This document shows, piece after piece, positions 23,593-31,911 of a DNA stretch of 33,085 bases (position 1 is its first letter; each line of letters starts with the position of its first letter). The stretch spans positions 1-33,085 of the forward strand of contig JAEWIR010000007.1 in NCBI GenBank assembly GCA_023386965.1, given 5' to 3'. Both the position numbers and the translations under genes were made by a program. The DNA is from Bacteroidota bacterium. GTDB taxonomy: Bacteria > Bacteroidota > Bacteroidia > Flavobacteriales > Weeksellaceae. Below the pieces are notes generated by a model. The model had not been told where the DNA came from, made no database searches, and worked only from the letters and a program-made list of their open reading frames with translations.

Positions 23593-23677
23593 TCCCTTTA
23601 TCTGTTAATAAAAAGCCACACTTGCGTTAAAGTTAGGTTAAAAGGGGATTCACAGGGCTTTTCAACAAAATTCAGGA

Positions 23678-24694
23678 CTAAATATTGAGATCCCGTTTAG
23701 GATTAAGAAGATAAATTAGCAGGAACAGCAGAATACTGGCTGCCAGAAAATACTGATAATAAAGAACGGAATTCTGCGACCGCACCATCGTGCCGGAACC
23801 CGAGCCACTTCTCGACAGCGCATCAATGATCTGACCCGATGACTCCACCAGGTTATTACCGTCTATAAAGGTTCCGCCGGATCCCGACGCCATCTTCTCC
23901 AGGGCGCGCGTTTGACGTTGCGACAGGACCGTCTGCCCTGTACGGTCTGTTTTGTAACCCATCAGCTGTCCAAAGATATATTCAGGCACCGGTGCGCCTT
24001 GTTCGGTACCTACGCCCACAGATATAACAGATATACCTTCATTTTTTGCCAACCTGACAGCCTTGTCCTCATTTCCCTCGTTATCTTCCCCGTCGCTAAT
24101 CAGAACCACTTTTCGGGACCCTTTTGGAACATTCTTAAATTTGCGCGCAGTTTCCTGCATTGCTTTAAGAAAATCAGTACCCTGGATCTTCATCATGCTG
24201 GTTTCAATTCCGCCAATATATGTTTCTGCTGCTGTATAATCTGTAGTCAAGGGCATAATGGAGGTGGCTTCACCTGCAAAAACCACGATTCCTACACGGT
24301 CATTGGTCATTTTTTCCATCGTCCGGATCATAATATTACGGGCCAGTACCAGGCGGTTTGGCAAAACATCTTCGGCATTCATCGAATTGGAAACATCCAG
24401 CACAAACATGACATTGTTCATATTCTGGTTGGTTTCAACCTCCTCGCTCCCACCACGTACATCGAGCACCGCCAAAAGCAGGAAAGCTACTGCGGGAATA
24501 TATAAGACGGCGAAATATTTTCTGAATATGGAGGCCGACTCAAAAAGACGGCCGTGAAATCTGGAATCGGCAAAATTTTGCCTTGCGCGCGCCATCCACT
24601 TGCGGAAGCGGAAAAGCAACAGCAGCAGCACCGGAAGCAGCAGCAACCACAACAAGTACCTGTAATCTCCTACACTAAGCTCTTTCCAATCCAT
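23678..24694 (-). CDS. batB: BatB: von Willebrand factor A membrane protein
   Basis: This 338-residue protein starts at ATG 24694 (MDWKELSVGDYRYLLW), four bases after the batA stop. Two N-terminal membrane helices (about 12-28 and 60-78) precede a VWA domain whose MIDAS motif is MFVLDVSNSMNAED (D100, S102, S104), followed by KVVLISDGEDNEGNEDKAV. A C-terminal membrane helix (QYFLAASILLFLLIYLL) is followed by KRDLNI. The domain faces the periplasm, and an intact MIDAS implies metal-dependent protein binding. It pairs with BatA in the same operon. Residues upstream of the chosen start do not resemble the family. Confidence 0.94.
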   Translation of the reverse strand: MDWKELSVGDYRYLLWLLLLPVLLLLLFRFRKWMARARQNFADSRFHGRLFESASIFRKYFAVLYIPAVAFLLLAVLDVRGGSEEVETNQNMNNVMFVLDVSNSMNAEDVLPNRLVLARNIMIRTMEKMTNDRVGIVVFAGEATSIMPLTTDYTAAETYIGGIETSMMKIQGTDFLKAMQETARKFKNVPKGSRKVVLISDGEDNEGNEDKAVRLAKNEGISVISVGVGTEQGAPVPEYIFGQLMGYKTDRTGQTVLSQRQTRALEKMASGSGGTFIDGNNLVESSGQIIDALSRSGSGSGTMVRSQNSVLYYQYFLAASILLFLLIYLLNPKRDLNI

Positions 24695-24698
24695 TATC

Positions 24699-25703
24699 TT
24701 AATTAAACTGTTTGTAAAGCCACCATCTGAATAGCGCATCTGCCAGTAAAACTCCCAATGCAAACCAAAGCAGGTAAATGTAAAATTCTGTATAATTATA
24801 GAGCTTTGCGGCTTTGTTTTCCGATTTTTCCAGCCGGTTTATTTCTTCATAAACATCAGCAAGTGATTCTGTGGAAGTGGCGCGAAAATATTTACCGCCT
24901 GTTGCAGCAGAAATTTCGCGCAACATAGCCTCATCAATGCGGACTTCCGTTTCCGTAAAAACCAAATCGCCGAAAATATCAGTGCCTGTGGGCATCAGCG
25001 CATATCCGTTCGTCCCGATTCCCACCGCATACACTTTGATTCCGGCACCTTGTGCCAATTGCGCGGCCAGCAGCGGATTCATTGCGTTAGGTATGGTGTT
25101 CACTCCATCCGTCATCAGGATAATGACTTTGCTTTTTGCACGGCTGTCTTTCAGGTGGTTTACGGCTACGGAAAGCCCCTCACCGATGGCTGTTCCGGGT
25201 TCCAGCTCAAGCGGATTCAGAACCGAAAGTTCATCAATAACGACCTGATGGTCACTGGTAACAGGGACCTTAGTAAATGCTTCACCTGAATAAGTTACCA
25301 AACCCAGCCGGTCATTGGGCCGCTTGCCCACAAACTGAATGGCGATCTTTTGAAGTGCTGTAAGACGGTCGGGCTCCAAATCCCGCGCCAGCATACTTAA
25401 GGAAACATCCACAGAAAGCATGATATCAATGCCCTTGGTCTCGTCCCGGTCCTGTGAAACGGTAAAAGTTCGCGGCCTGGCCATAGCAATGATAAGCGCC
25501 GACAGTACCAAATATTTAGTGACCTTCAGCAGGAAAAAAATAAACCTGGGTCCGCCACTCTGCGGCATAGGCAAAGTGGTAGGCACGGAAATTCCCTGAT
25601 TTGGTCTTTTGCGGATATCACGGATCAGCAATGGAATGAAAAGAAGAAACAGCAGTAAACAATAGGGGCTGTAAAATTCAAAATTAAAAAAATCCATCTT
25701 CAT
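24699..25703 (-). CDS. batA: BatA: von Willebrand factor A membrane protein
   Basis: This is a 334-residue VWA protein. The frame opens with TTG at 25712; I take the ATG at 25703 (MKMDFFNFEFYSP), with a second ATG at 25697 also possible. Two N-terminal membrane helices (about 10-28 and 55-75) come before the VWA domain with MIDAS IMLSVDVSLSMLARD (D99, S101, S103), RLGLVTYSGEAFTKVPVT and KVIILMTDGVNTIP. A C-terminal helix (FYIYLLWFALGVLLADALF) anchors the end. It sits between the BatD-like gene (9-base gap) and batB (4-base gap). Confidence 0.93.
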   Translation of the reverse strand: MKMDFFNFEFYSPYCLLLFLLFIPLLIRDIRKRPNQGISVPTTLPMPQSGGPRFIFFLLKVTKYLVLSALIIAMARPRTFTVSQDRDETKGIDIMLSVDVSLSMLARDLEPDRLTALQKIAIQFVGKRPNDRLGLVTYSGEAFTKVPVTSDHQVVIDELSVLNPLELEPGTAIGEGLSVAVNHLKDSRAKSKVIILMTDGVNTIPNAMNPLLAAQLAQGAGIKVYAVGIGTNGYALMPTGTDIFGDLVFTETEVRIDEAMLREISAATGGKYFRATSTESLADVYEEINRLEKSENKAAKLYNYTEFYIYLLWFALGVLLADALFRWWLYKQFN

Positions 25704-25712
25704 ATCCGTCAA

Positions 25713-26615
25713 TTATAAACCAGACCTTAGCTGTTCAGTTTCAAGATCATGGGAGGATCTCTTTACAAATTCACGGATGTCGATGAAGTCCTTTTCCATC
25801 ATCTCCCGGTCGGGAAAGGTTTTTGCAAACTTTACCAGATCACCCCTCAAAAAAACATTTTCAACAATTACCTCGTTCTCGGGAGAGATACTGTTGCTGC
25901 GTTTCATTACCTCGATCAGGTCGTCTGTAAGCAGGACATCTGCCGGAATGGCGTACTGTCTGCTAATGAAGTTTCGTGTAATATCTATGAGTTCCACATA
26001 ATAGGACCTGTAGTCGCCGCGTTCGATAAACTTCTTTTTCCTAAGTTCGTCCAGTTCACGTATGGTTCTGTTAGTCATGACCTTAGGCGAAGTCTTCCGG
26101 GCGGCAAGATATCTACGGACCAAAATAACAGCTAAGATTACTGCTATAAGCGCAAGGATCCCAATGATATACCACTTGTACATACCCCAGTAATCAACAA
26201 CATCCAGAGTTACTTCCTTGTTTTTGCGGATGTCATTGATCTCATCGCCTTTCTGCGCAGTATTGACCACCTTTACCTCATAGGGTACGGTCTTCTGCAC
26301 GCTTCCACCGATATTAAATTCAAGTGCAGGAATGATGTAGGTTCCCTCCTCAAAAACCGCAAACTGAATGATCCGTTCGTACCTTTCAGCAGAAACCGCA
26401 ACAGAATCCGAAATCTCTTCGAAATGGAAGGGCAGCAACTCATTCTCGGGTGCAGAATTCACCACTTTCCCCTGTAATCCTGAGATGTAAACCGTATAGG
26501 TCCCAACTTCACCAAGCGCAAGCGTTTCTTTGTCAACCTTTGATCCCAGGGTCTGCGAGTGCACGGTAAACCCAAGTAAAATAATCACAAAGAAAATCGT
26601 CTTTTTTAATATCAT
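25713..26615 (-). CDS. BatD-like single-pass membrane protein of the bat operon
   Basis: This 300-residue protein starts at ATG 26615 (MILKKTIFFVIILLG), since the longer frame begins with a TTG. A signal peptide (cleavage near HSQ21) leads to a beta-rich periplasmic region (ALGEVGTYTVYISGLQGKVV, then IIQFAVFEEGTYIIPALEF) resembling a shortened BatD domain. One membrane helix lies at 147-167 (YKWYIIGILALIAVILAVILV), followed by a cytoplasmic helical domain with RELDELRKKKFIERGDYRSYYVEL. This architecture is normal between the DUF58 and batA genes in Bacteroidetes. Its precise function is unknown. Confidence 0.85.
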   Translation of the reverse strand: MILKKTIFFVIILLGFTVHSQTLGSKVDKETLALGEVGTYTVYISGLQGKVVNSAPENELLPFHFEEISDSVAVSAERYERIIQFAVFEEGTYIIPALEFNIGGSVQKTVPYEVKVVNTAQKGDEINDIRKNKEVTLDVVDYWGMYKWYIIGILALIAVILAVILVRRYLAARKTSPKVMTNRTIRELDELRKKKFIERGDYRSYYVELIDITRNFISRQYAIPADVLLTDDLIEVMKRSNSISPENEVIVENVFLRGDLVKFAKTFPDREMMEKDFIDIREFVKRSSHDLETEQLRSGL

Positions 26616-26632
26616 ATTCAGCAATGAATCTA

Positions 26633-27508
26633 CTATTTTTTCCGAAAATACTGATAAAGGTGTTTGGAATAATCCTCACCCGTATTCATGCTGATGAAGC
26701 CTGCTGAGGCGTTTTCAAAATCCTCCTTCACCACACGCTGTTTCTGTTGCTGCGCTTCAGCAAACTCATACCGCCATCTTTTGCTCGATGTATTCCCCCA
26801 AACCTGTTGTCCGGTTTCGCTGTCCCGAAAAAGGGCATATCCTACATCGGGTATCTCCTTATCTTTATCATCATAAATGCGGATACCAAGCATCTGATGT
26901 TTTCGGGCCGCAATTTTCAGCGTGCGGGAATCATACTCATCGTTGAAGTCCGAAAACAGGAAAACAAGCGATTTTCTTTTGAATATGCCCAGCATATACT
27001 GCAAAGCGGTATTCAGGTCAGAGGCTGCCGGCACATAATCCGCGGTCAGGATATTGGAGATGATAGCTAAAATATGCTTTCTCCCTTTTTGAGGCGGGAT
27101 TACTTTATATACCTTATCAGCAAACAGAATCAGCCCGACCTTGTCATTATTGCCGGCGGCCGAGAAACCGAGACTGGCTGCAATCTCAGCTACAAATTCC
27201 TTCTTCAGCTGGGTTTTGGTTCCATAGTTCATAGACGCCGAAATATCGACAAGCAGCATCATGGTAAGCTCCCTCTCCTCTTCCATAACCTTCACGAAAG
27301 GTTCCCGGAAGCGTGCAGTCTTGTTCCAGTCTATCCGGCGGATCTCATCGCCGAACTGATAGGGTCTCACCTCGGAAAAAGTCATCCCCTGACCTTTAAA
27401 GGCGCTGTGATACTGACCCATAAGTGTGGCTTCGGACTTCTTTCGGGTCCGGATCTCAATCTGCTTTACTTTCCGTATGATATCTCTTATCTGCACGCCT
27501 TCGGACAA
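26633..27508 (-). CDS. DUF58 domain protein (VWA-like, bat operon)
   Basis: The 291-residue soluble protein carries the DUF58 signature FSEVRPYQFGDEIRRIDWNKTAR (44-66) and a VWA-like core with MIDAS LLVDISASM (D88, S90, S92). KVGLILFADKV, SLVFLFSDFND and RKHQMLGIRIYD follow. These proteins are partners of MoxR ATPases. No ATG is available near the beginning; TTG at 27508 fits the spacing to the moxR stop (eight bases), and GTG at 27496 is an alternative. No membrane segment is present, so it should be cytoplasmic. Confidence 0.92.
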   Translation of the reverse strand: MSEGVQIRDIIRKVKQIEIRTRKKSEATLMGQYHSAFKGQGMTFSEVRPYQFGDEIRRIDWNKTARFREPFVKVMEEERELTMMLLVDISASMNYGTKTQLKKEFVAEIAASLGFSAAGNNDKVGLILFADKVYKVIPPQKGRKHILAIISNILTADYVPAASDLNTALQYMLGIFKRKSLVFLFSDFNDEYDSRTLKIAARKHQMLGIRIYDDKDKEIPDVGYALFRDSETGQQVWGNTSSKRWRYEFAEAQQQKQRVVKEDFENASAGFISMNTGEDYSKHLYQYFRKK

Positions 27509-27516
27509 TTTGGAGA

Positions 27517-28521
27517 TTATGGAGCCTGGATACGTGCCAGGATGCGGTCCACCACCTCATCGGAAGTTACCTCTTCAGCCTCGGCCTCAAAACTGAGACC
27601 TATTCTGTGACGAAGGATGTCCTTGGCAACATCCTTCACATCTTCAGGAATTACAAAGGCACGGTTTTTCAGGAAAGCCATGGCACGGGATGCAATGGCA
27701 AGGTTAATGGATGCACGCGGCGAGGCACCGAAGCTGATGAAATTCTTAAGCTCAGCCAAGCCGTACTTCTCCGGATACCGCGTGGCAAAAACCATATCAA
27801 GGATGTATTTTTCAATCTTTTCGTCAAGGTAAATCTGGTTGATCAGTATTTTGGCCTCAACGATATTGTTCAGACTAATTACCGGCCGGATTTGGGGCTG
27901 ATGCGATGTTGCCACCATCTTCATGATTTGTCTCTCGTCCTCCAACGAAGGATAATCAATGCGGCATTTCAGCATAAAACGGTCACTTTGTGCTTCGGGA
28001 AGGATATAAGTTCCCTCCTGATCAATTGGATTTTGGGTAGCCAGTACCAGGAACGGCTTCGGTAACGCCATGGTTTCGTCGCCTATGGTTACCTGTTTTT
28101 CCTGCATTGCTTCCAGCAAAGCCGACTGTACCTTAGACGGAGCACGGTTGATCTCATCTGCTAAAACAAAATTGGCAAATATAGGTCCGCGCTTTATGGA
28201 GAAATCATTCTCTTTTATATTGTAAATCTGCGTACCGATGACATCGGCAGGCAAAAGGTCAGGCGTAAACTGGATACGGGAAAAGTCACCCTGTACAGCA
28301 TCGGCCAGCGTTTTTATCGCCAAAGTTTTAGCCAGGCCGGGAACACCCTCCAACAGAACATGTCCATTGCCAAGGAGTCCGATCAACAATCTGTCAATCA
28401 TATACTCCTGACCGATGATGGCCTTGTTGATTTCCTGTTTTAAAAGTGAAAAAAAGTAGTTCTGCTCCCTAACTTTTTCGGTTAACTGCTTTATGTCTTC
28501 TGCCTGATGTAATTCTGACAT
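27517..28521 (-). CDS. moxR: MoxR-family AAA+ ATPase
   Basis: This 334-residue AAA+ protein is first in the bat operon. Walker A GVPGLAKT is at 59-66, Walker B VLADE with D122 and E123 at 119-123, sensor 1 LVLATQNP, and the MoxR-specific GTYILPEAQSDRFMLK plus FGASPRASINLAIASRAMAF follow. MoxR ATPases act as chaperones that assemble or activate VWA-domain partners, here probably DUF58, BatA and BatB. Start ATG 28521 (MSELHQAEDI). The 224 bases upstream to the divergent dinB-fold gene contain no full -7 match on this strand, so its promoter was not located. Confidence 0.96.
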   Translation of the reverse strand: MSELHQAEDIKQLTEKVREQNYFFSLLKQEINKAIIGQEYMIDRLLIGLLGNGHVLLEGVPGLAKTLAIKTLADAVQGDFSRIQFTPDLLPADVIGTQIYNIKENDFSIKRGPIFANFVLADEINRAPSKVQSALLEAMQEKQVTIGDETMALPKPFLVLATQNPIDQEGTYILPEAQSDRFMLKCRIDYPSLEDERQIMKMVATSHQPQIRPVISLNNIVEAKILINQIYLDEKIEKYILDMVFATRYPEKYGLAELKNFISFGASPRASINLAIASRAMAFLKNRAFVIPEDVKDVAKDILRHRIGLSFEAEAEEVTSDEVVDRILARIQAP

Positions 28522-28695
28522 ATTGTTTTTCGTATTTGACGGTAAATTTCTGATAATTTCACCACACCAATCAACACAATCGGTGCCAGCTACAAGTTAA
28601 AGTTTGTTAATCTTTGAACTGAGGCCATTAACAGCAACTGTTTTATGTAAATAGAGACCTTGACATTACATATCTCTATTGTAACATCATTGCAA

Positions 28696-28725
28696 TTGCG
28701 TTTTCAGTTTAATACACTATTTTTG
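28696..28725 (+). promoter_or_regulatory. Promoter of the DinB-fold/rlmB genes
   Basis: TTG (28696-28698), then 19 bases, then TATTTTTG (28718-28725), a full -7 match at correct spacing. The ATG at 28746 is 20 bases after the -7 element. It is among the best-formed promoters in the window. Confidence 0.7.
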
Positions 28726-28745
28726 ACAATTAAAGTTATTCGCAG

Positions 28746-29216
28746 ATGAACTATCACTTTCAGGCCCACCGCCAGGTACGGAGTAACCTGCTTGAAATCC
28801 TGCAGGAAACCTCAATCCAGGATCTCACCCTGATTCCGGATGGATTCAACAATAATATCTACTGGAATATAGCCCATACAGTAGCTACCCAGCAGTTGCT
28901 GTGCTACTATCTGAGCGGAAATCCCTTCCGGATTGATAAATACTGGATCGAGAATTACAAGAAAGGAACTTTGCCCAATATGGACGTGCAGCAGTCTGAG
29001 GTGGAGGACCTGGCTTTCCTGCTTACAGAAACTTCCAGGATTTTGATGAAGGATTATGATGCCGATTTTTTTTCAGAGTATACACCCTATACCACCAGTT
29101 TTGGTCTGGACCTGAAAAACATTCAGGACGCGATTATATTTAACAATATGCACGAAAGTCTCCACTTCGGATATGTAATGGCACAAAAGCGCGCCATCTT
29201 AGGAGAAAAATTTTAA
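28746..29216 (+). CDS. DinB/YfiT-fold putative metal-dependent protein
   Basis: This 156-residue four-helix protein has the DinB-type histidine triad: His44 in WNIAHTVATQQ, and His136 and His140 in NNMHESLHFGYVMAQKRAI. These three residues bind a divalent metal in the family, many members of which are thiol-dependent transferases or of unknown role. Helices run MNYHFQAHRQVRSNLLEIL and VEDLAFLLTETSRILMKDY. There is no signal peptide. It has a good promoter. The RlmB gene begins two bases after its stop, so the two are co-transcribed, although no functional link is obvious. Confidence 0.88.
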   Translation: MNYHFQAHRQVRSNLLEILQETSIQDLTLIPDGFNNNIYWNIAHTVATQQLLCYYLSGNPFRIDKYWIENYKKGTLPNMDVQQSEVEDLAFLLTETSRILMKDYDADFFSEYTPYTTSFGLDLKNIQDAIIFNNMHESLHFGYVMAQKRAILGEKF

Positions 29217-29218
29217 TT

Positions 29219-29971
29219 ATGACAGACAGGAAAGACGATTTTATATTTGGCCTGCGGCCGGTTATTGAAGCCATTGAAGCAGGTAAGACCATCGATAAGA
29301 TTTTTATGCAGAATGCCCTTCAGGGCGAAATTTATCACGAACTGAAGCAACTGCTGGCAAAGCACAAAATAAGGCCCAACTACGTACCGGTAGAAAAGCT
29401 GAACCGTTTTACAAGAAAGAACCACCAGGGAGTGGTGGCATTTATTTCAGATGTTCCTTTTGAAACCATACAGGATGTCCTGCCACAACTGTTTGAAGAG
29501 GGCAAGACACCCTTTCTGCTGATATTGGACCGCCTGACCGATGTAAGAAATTTTGGTGCAATTTGCCGCACGGCGGAATGCACAGGGGTGGACGCCATTA
29601 TTTTACCTGAAAAAGGTGCAGCGCCGATTAACTCGGATGCTATAAAAACTTCAGCAGGTGCCATTTACAATATTAAGATCTGTAAAGAAAAGAACCTGGC
29701 TCATACCGTCGATTTCCTGCAGCAATCAGGCGTCATGGTCTATGCAGCTACAGAAAAAGCATCAAAATTGGTGTACGATGCAGACTTTTCTGTGCCTTGT
29801 GCCGTTGTTATGGGTAACGAGGAAACAGGAATTTCCAAGGAAGTCCTGCATCATTCAGATGAAAAAATAAAACTGCCAATTGAAGGTAAGACCCAGTCTC
29901 TGAACGTATCCGTAGCCTGCGGTGCTATTTTGTATGAGGCAGTGAGACAGAAAATAAACTCCGGCATTTAA
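29219..29971 (+). CDS. rlmB: 23S rRNA (guanosine-2'-O)-methyltransferase, SpoU/RlmB family
   Basis: This 250-residue SPOUT methyltransferase has an N-terminal substrate-binding domain (FIFGLRPVIEAIEAGKTIDK, then FTRKNHQGVVAFISD) and a trefoil-knot catalytic domain. Motif 1 is VRNFGAICRTAECTG (109-123; N111, R117), motif 2 VVMGNEETGIS (196-206) and motif 3 QSLNVSVACGAILYEA (226-241). It should 2'-O-methylate G2251 of 23S rRNA using SAM. NHQGVVA is the RlmB marker, so I favour RlmB over other SpoU paralogues. It is the second gene after the DinB-fold protein. Confidence 0.94.
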   Translation: MTDRKDDFIFGLRPVIEAIEAGKTIDKIFMQNALQGEIYHELKQLLAKHKIRPNYVPVEKLNRFTRKNHQGVVAFISDVPFETIQDVLPQLFEEGKTPFLLILDRLTDVRNFGAICRTAECTGVDAIILPEKGAAPINSDAIKTSAGAIYNIKICKEKNLAHTVDFLQQSGVMVYAATEKASKLVYDADFSVPCAVVMGNEETGISKEVLHHSDEKIKLPIEGKTQSLNVSVACGAILYEAVRQKINSGI

Positions 29972-30013
29972 ACCCGCAATTTACCCTGCACGCCCGGAAC
30001 TATATTATAAGAA

Positions 30014-30601
30014 ATGAGAAAACATATTAAAGCACTCTCAGTTTTGGCGTTATTTGCGGCCTGCACACTGGGTACCGCACAGATAAGGTCTGGTGAGGAT
30101 CCGACAAAAATAAAAAGTAAAGGATTTTCAAAAACGGCTAATCCTTTTACGCATTATCTTTATAAAAACGGTTTCCGCGATTACACGGTTACGAAAATTG
30201 AAACAAAGACCGAAACCGAAACCAAAAGCTATAACGAACTGCGCTTCCACAGTGTTAATTCACAGAATTACACCAAGATCTTAATGTTCAACGGATTTGG
30301 ACCCTGGCACCGTGCCATGGAAACCACTGACAATAACTATACTTTGGTTTGGCGAGACGTAAAGCTTTTGCCGGGTTCCGCGGAAAAATTCACCGTTTTC
30401 ACCAATGGTGTACGCAGCTTCAGGTATATGTATGCGGCAGTTAATGTATTTGATTCCGAAAACAGGGACTGCCTGGCCGAAGGTCACCCAATGCGTGAAA
30501 AACTGATTAAGCATTTTTCAGAAAAGATCTGGAACCTGGGTGACAGCAAGGCTTTTGACGAAGCCTGGAGCCAATACCTACTCGCACAAAAAGACAATTA
30601 A
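30014..30601 (+). CDS. Secreted or lipidated protein of unknown function
   Basis: The 195-residue protein begins with an export signal (MRKHIKALSVLALFAACTLGTAQ). Cleavage could follow TAQ, or the LFAAC segment could act as a lipobox with cysteine 17. The mature part contains NPFTHYLYKNGFRDYTVTKI, ELRFHSVNSQNYTKILMFNGFGPWHR and FTVFTNGVRSFRYMYAAVNVFD, a beta-rich look with several aromatic residues. I recognise no family or catalytic motif. It precedes a DUF6263-like lipoprotein gene by 14 bases in the same direction, so the two are probably an operon. No -7 match was seen directly upstream. Confidence 0.72.
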   Translation: MRKHIKALSVLALFAACTLGTAQIRSGEDPTKIKSKGFSKTANPFTHYLYKNGFRDYTVTKIETKTETETKSYNELRFHSVNSQNYTKILMFNGFGPWHRAMETTDNNYTLVWRDVKLLPGSAEKFTVFTNGVRSFRYMYAAVNVFDSENRDCLAEGHPMREKLIKHFSEKIWNLGDSKAFDEAWSQYLLAQKDN

Positions 30602-30615
30602 ATACTATCAATTAT

Positions 30616-31671
30616 ATGAAAAACATCGTAACCCTTGCGTTGATATCTGCAGCGCTGGTTGCCTGTAAAAAGGAAAGCAAGACCATCACTAAAATAGACC
30701 CAACAACCGGGGACACTGTCCGCATTGAGGTTAATGCAGAGGATTCTGCAAAAGTAGCAAAAGAGATGGCGGCTATGGCCGCGATAAAAGACTCAGCAGG
30801 TGTCTATAAGCAGACTCTGAAGCTGGAGCAGGGAAAAACCTATCCCTTCATCACCCAGCAAAAAGATGTTGCCACCACTACCCTGCCCGATGGGAAGTCG
30901 CAAAGTATGACGCGTGAAAATACGGATGAAATTAACTTCACTGTAAACAGTTTGAAAGATAAGGTGTATGACCTCACCATCAATTTTGTTTCCAAAAAGA
31001 CCTCGCAGTCAGCCGAAGGTAAGACACAGTCTGTAGATACCAAAGCAGCGGCCCCGAAAGATGAAGCACTGAAAAACAGATGGGTGATCGACAAGGCCAT
31101 GACTGGCAATAAACTCAACATGAAAATTGAAGAAAGCGGGAAGATCTTATCAATCACCGGCTTCGAACCTATCTACGCAAAATTCTCCACCACAGTAAAC
31201 GGGCTTACAAAGGATGCCAATGAGAGAAAGGCCATCCTGGAACAGCTAAAAGCTTCGTTCAATGAAGAAGTACTGCGGGATCAGTTTTCGAAAAACATCT
31301 TCATCATGCCAAAAAAAGGCGCGAAAATAGGAGAAAAATGGACGGTTTCAGAAAATGCATCACCAGACGGTAAAGTGAAGATTGCTTCCCACTACACATT
31401 GAAAAGTGTGAAAGACGGTGTGGCTGAAATTACAGTTTCGGGAGGAATACCAAAGCAGCAGCAGAAGGAAACTCAAGGCGGAATCACCCAGACTCTGAGC
31501 TCCGAACTGTCACAGAACGGAACCTACCGCTTCGACGTGAACTCCGGTTGGATACTGGGTCAGAACATCAATGTGAAGACTGCCCAAAGCCAGACCTTTA
31601 GCGACGGTAAAAAGTCCGAGACCATGAAAAACACGACCAATTCCAACGTAATTGTAAATCCGGGTAAATAA
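30616..31671 (+). CDS. DUF6263-like lipoprotein
   Basis: This 351-residue lipoprotein carries the signal MKNIVTLALISAALVAC, giving lipid cysteine 17. A charged linker (TKIDPTTGDTVRIEVN, then KVAKEMAAMAAIKDSA) precedes a beta-rich body: YKQTLKLEQGKTYPFITQQK, EINFTVNSLKDKVYDLTINF, NRWVIDKAMTGNKLNMKIEE and later GAKIGEKWTVSENASPDGKV. These repeats of long strands resemble DUF6263, an uncharacterised bacteroidete envelope family. It is likely co-transcribed with the preceding secreted protein. The DUF4834-like gene starts six bases after its stop. Confidence 0.75.
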   Translation: MKNIVTLALISAALVACKKESKTITKIDPTTGDTVRIEVNAEDSAKVAKEMAAMAAIKDSAGVYKQTLKLEQGKTYPFITQQKDVATTTLPDGKSQSMTRENTDEINFTVNSLKDKVYDLTINFVSKKTSQSAEGKTQSVDTKAAAPKDEALKNRWVIDKAMTGNKLNMKIEESGKILSITGFEPIYAKFSTTVNGLTKDANERKAILEQLKASFNEEVLRDQFSKNIFIMPKKGAKIGEKWTVSENASPDGKVKIASHYTLKSVKDGVAEITVSGGIPKQQQKETQGGITQTLSSELSQNGTYRFDVNSGWILGQNINVKTAQSQTFSDGKKSETMKNTTNSNVIVNPGK

Positions 31672-31677
31672 GAGTTC

Positions 31678-31890
31678 ATGAAATTCATTCTTTTAACGAT
31701 ACTAAGCACCATTATTATCTTTTTTGTGTGGAACATCATGAAAAAGATTTTTTTCACCAAATTTTACGGTAACCTGCCGCACCGACCCGACGCTCAAACC
31801 TCAAAAAGTAGCAAAGTTGAGCAGAAAGTAAAGTGGGATGCCGAAACTGTTGATTATGAAGAGGTGAAGGATAAGGAATCAAACAACTGA
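31678..31890 (+). CDS. DUF4834-like small membrane protein
   Basis: This 70-residue protein has one N-terminal membrane helix (MKFILLTILSTIIIFFVWNIM), then a basic stretch (KKIFFTKFYG), a polar linker and an acidic end that reads WDAETVDYEEVKDKESNN. The WDAETVDYEEV tail is typical of DUF4834 proteins found next to YfhO genes in Bacteroidetes. It lies 21 bases before the YfhO gene. Function unknown. Confidence 0.75.
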   Translation: MKFILLTILSTIIIFFVWNIMKKIFFTKFYGNLPHRPDAQTSKSSKVEQKVKWDAETVDYEEVKDKESNN

Positions 31891-31911
31891 TTTATTTGAT
31901 ATTTAGAGATA

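Noticed and set aside
23912..24505. 197-codon plus-strand frame antisense to batB
   Set aside because: It covers the VWA domain of batB in antisense and has no domain or promoter.
21119..28521. Seven-gene ATPase/VWA cluster as a candidate novel defence or secretion system
   Set aside because: The order moxR, DUF58, BatD-like, batA, batB, batC, batD is the known Bat aerotolerance operon of Bacteroidetes; nothing extra is inserted.
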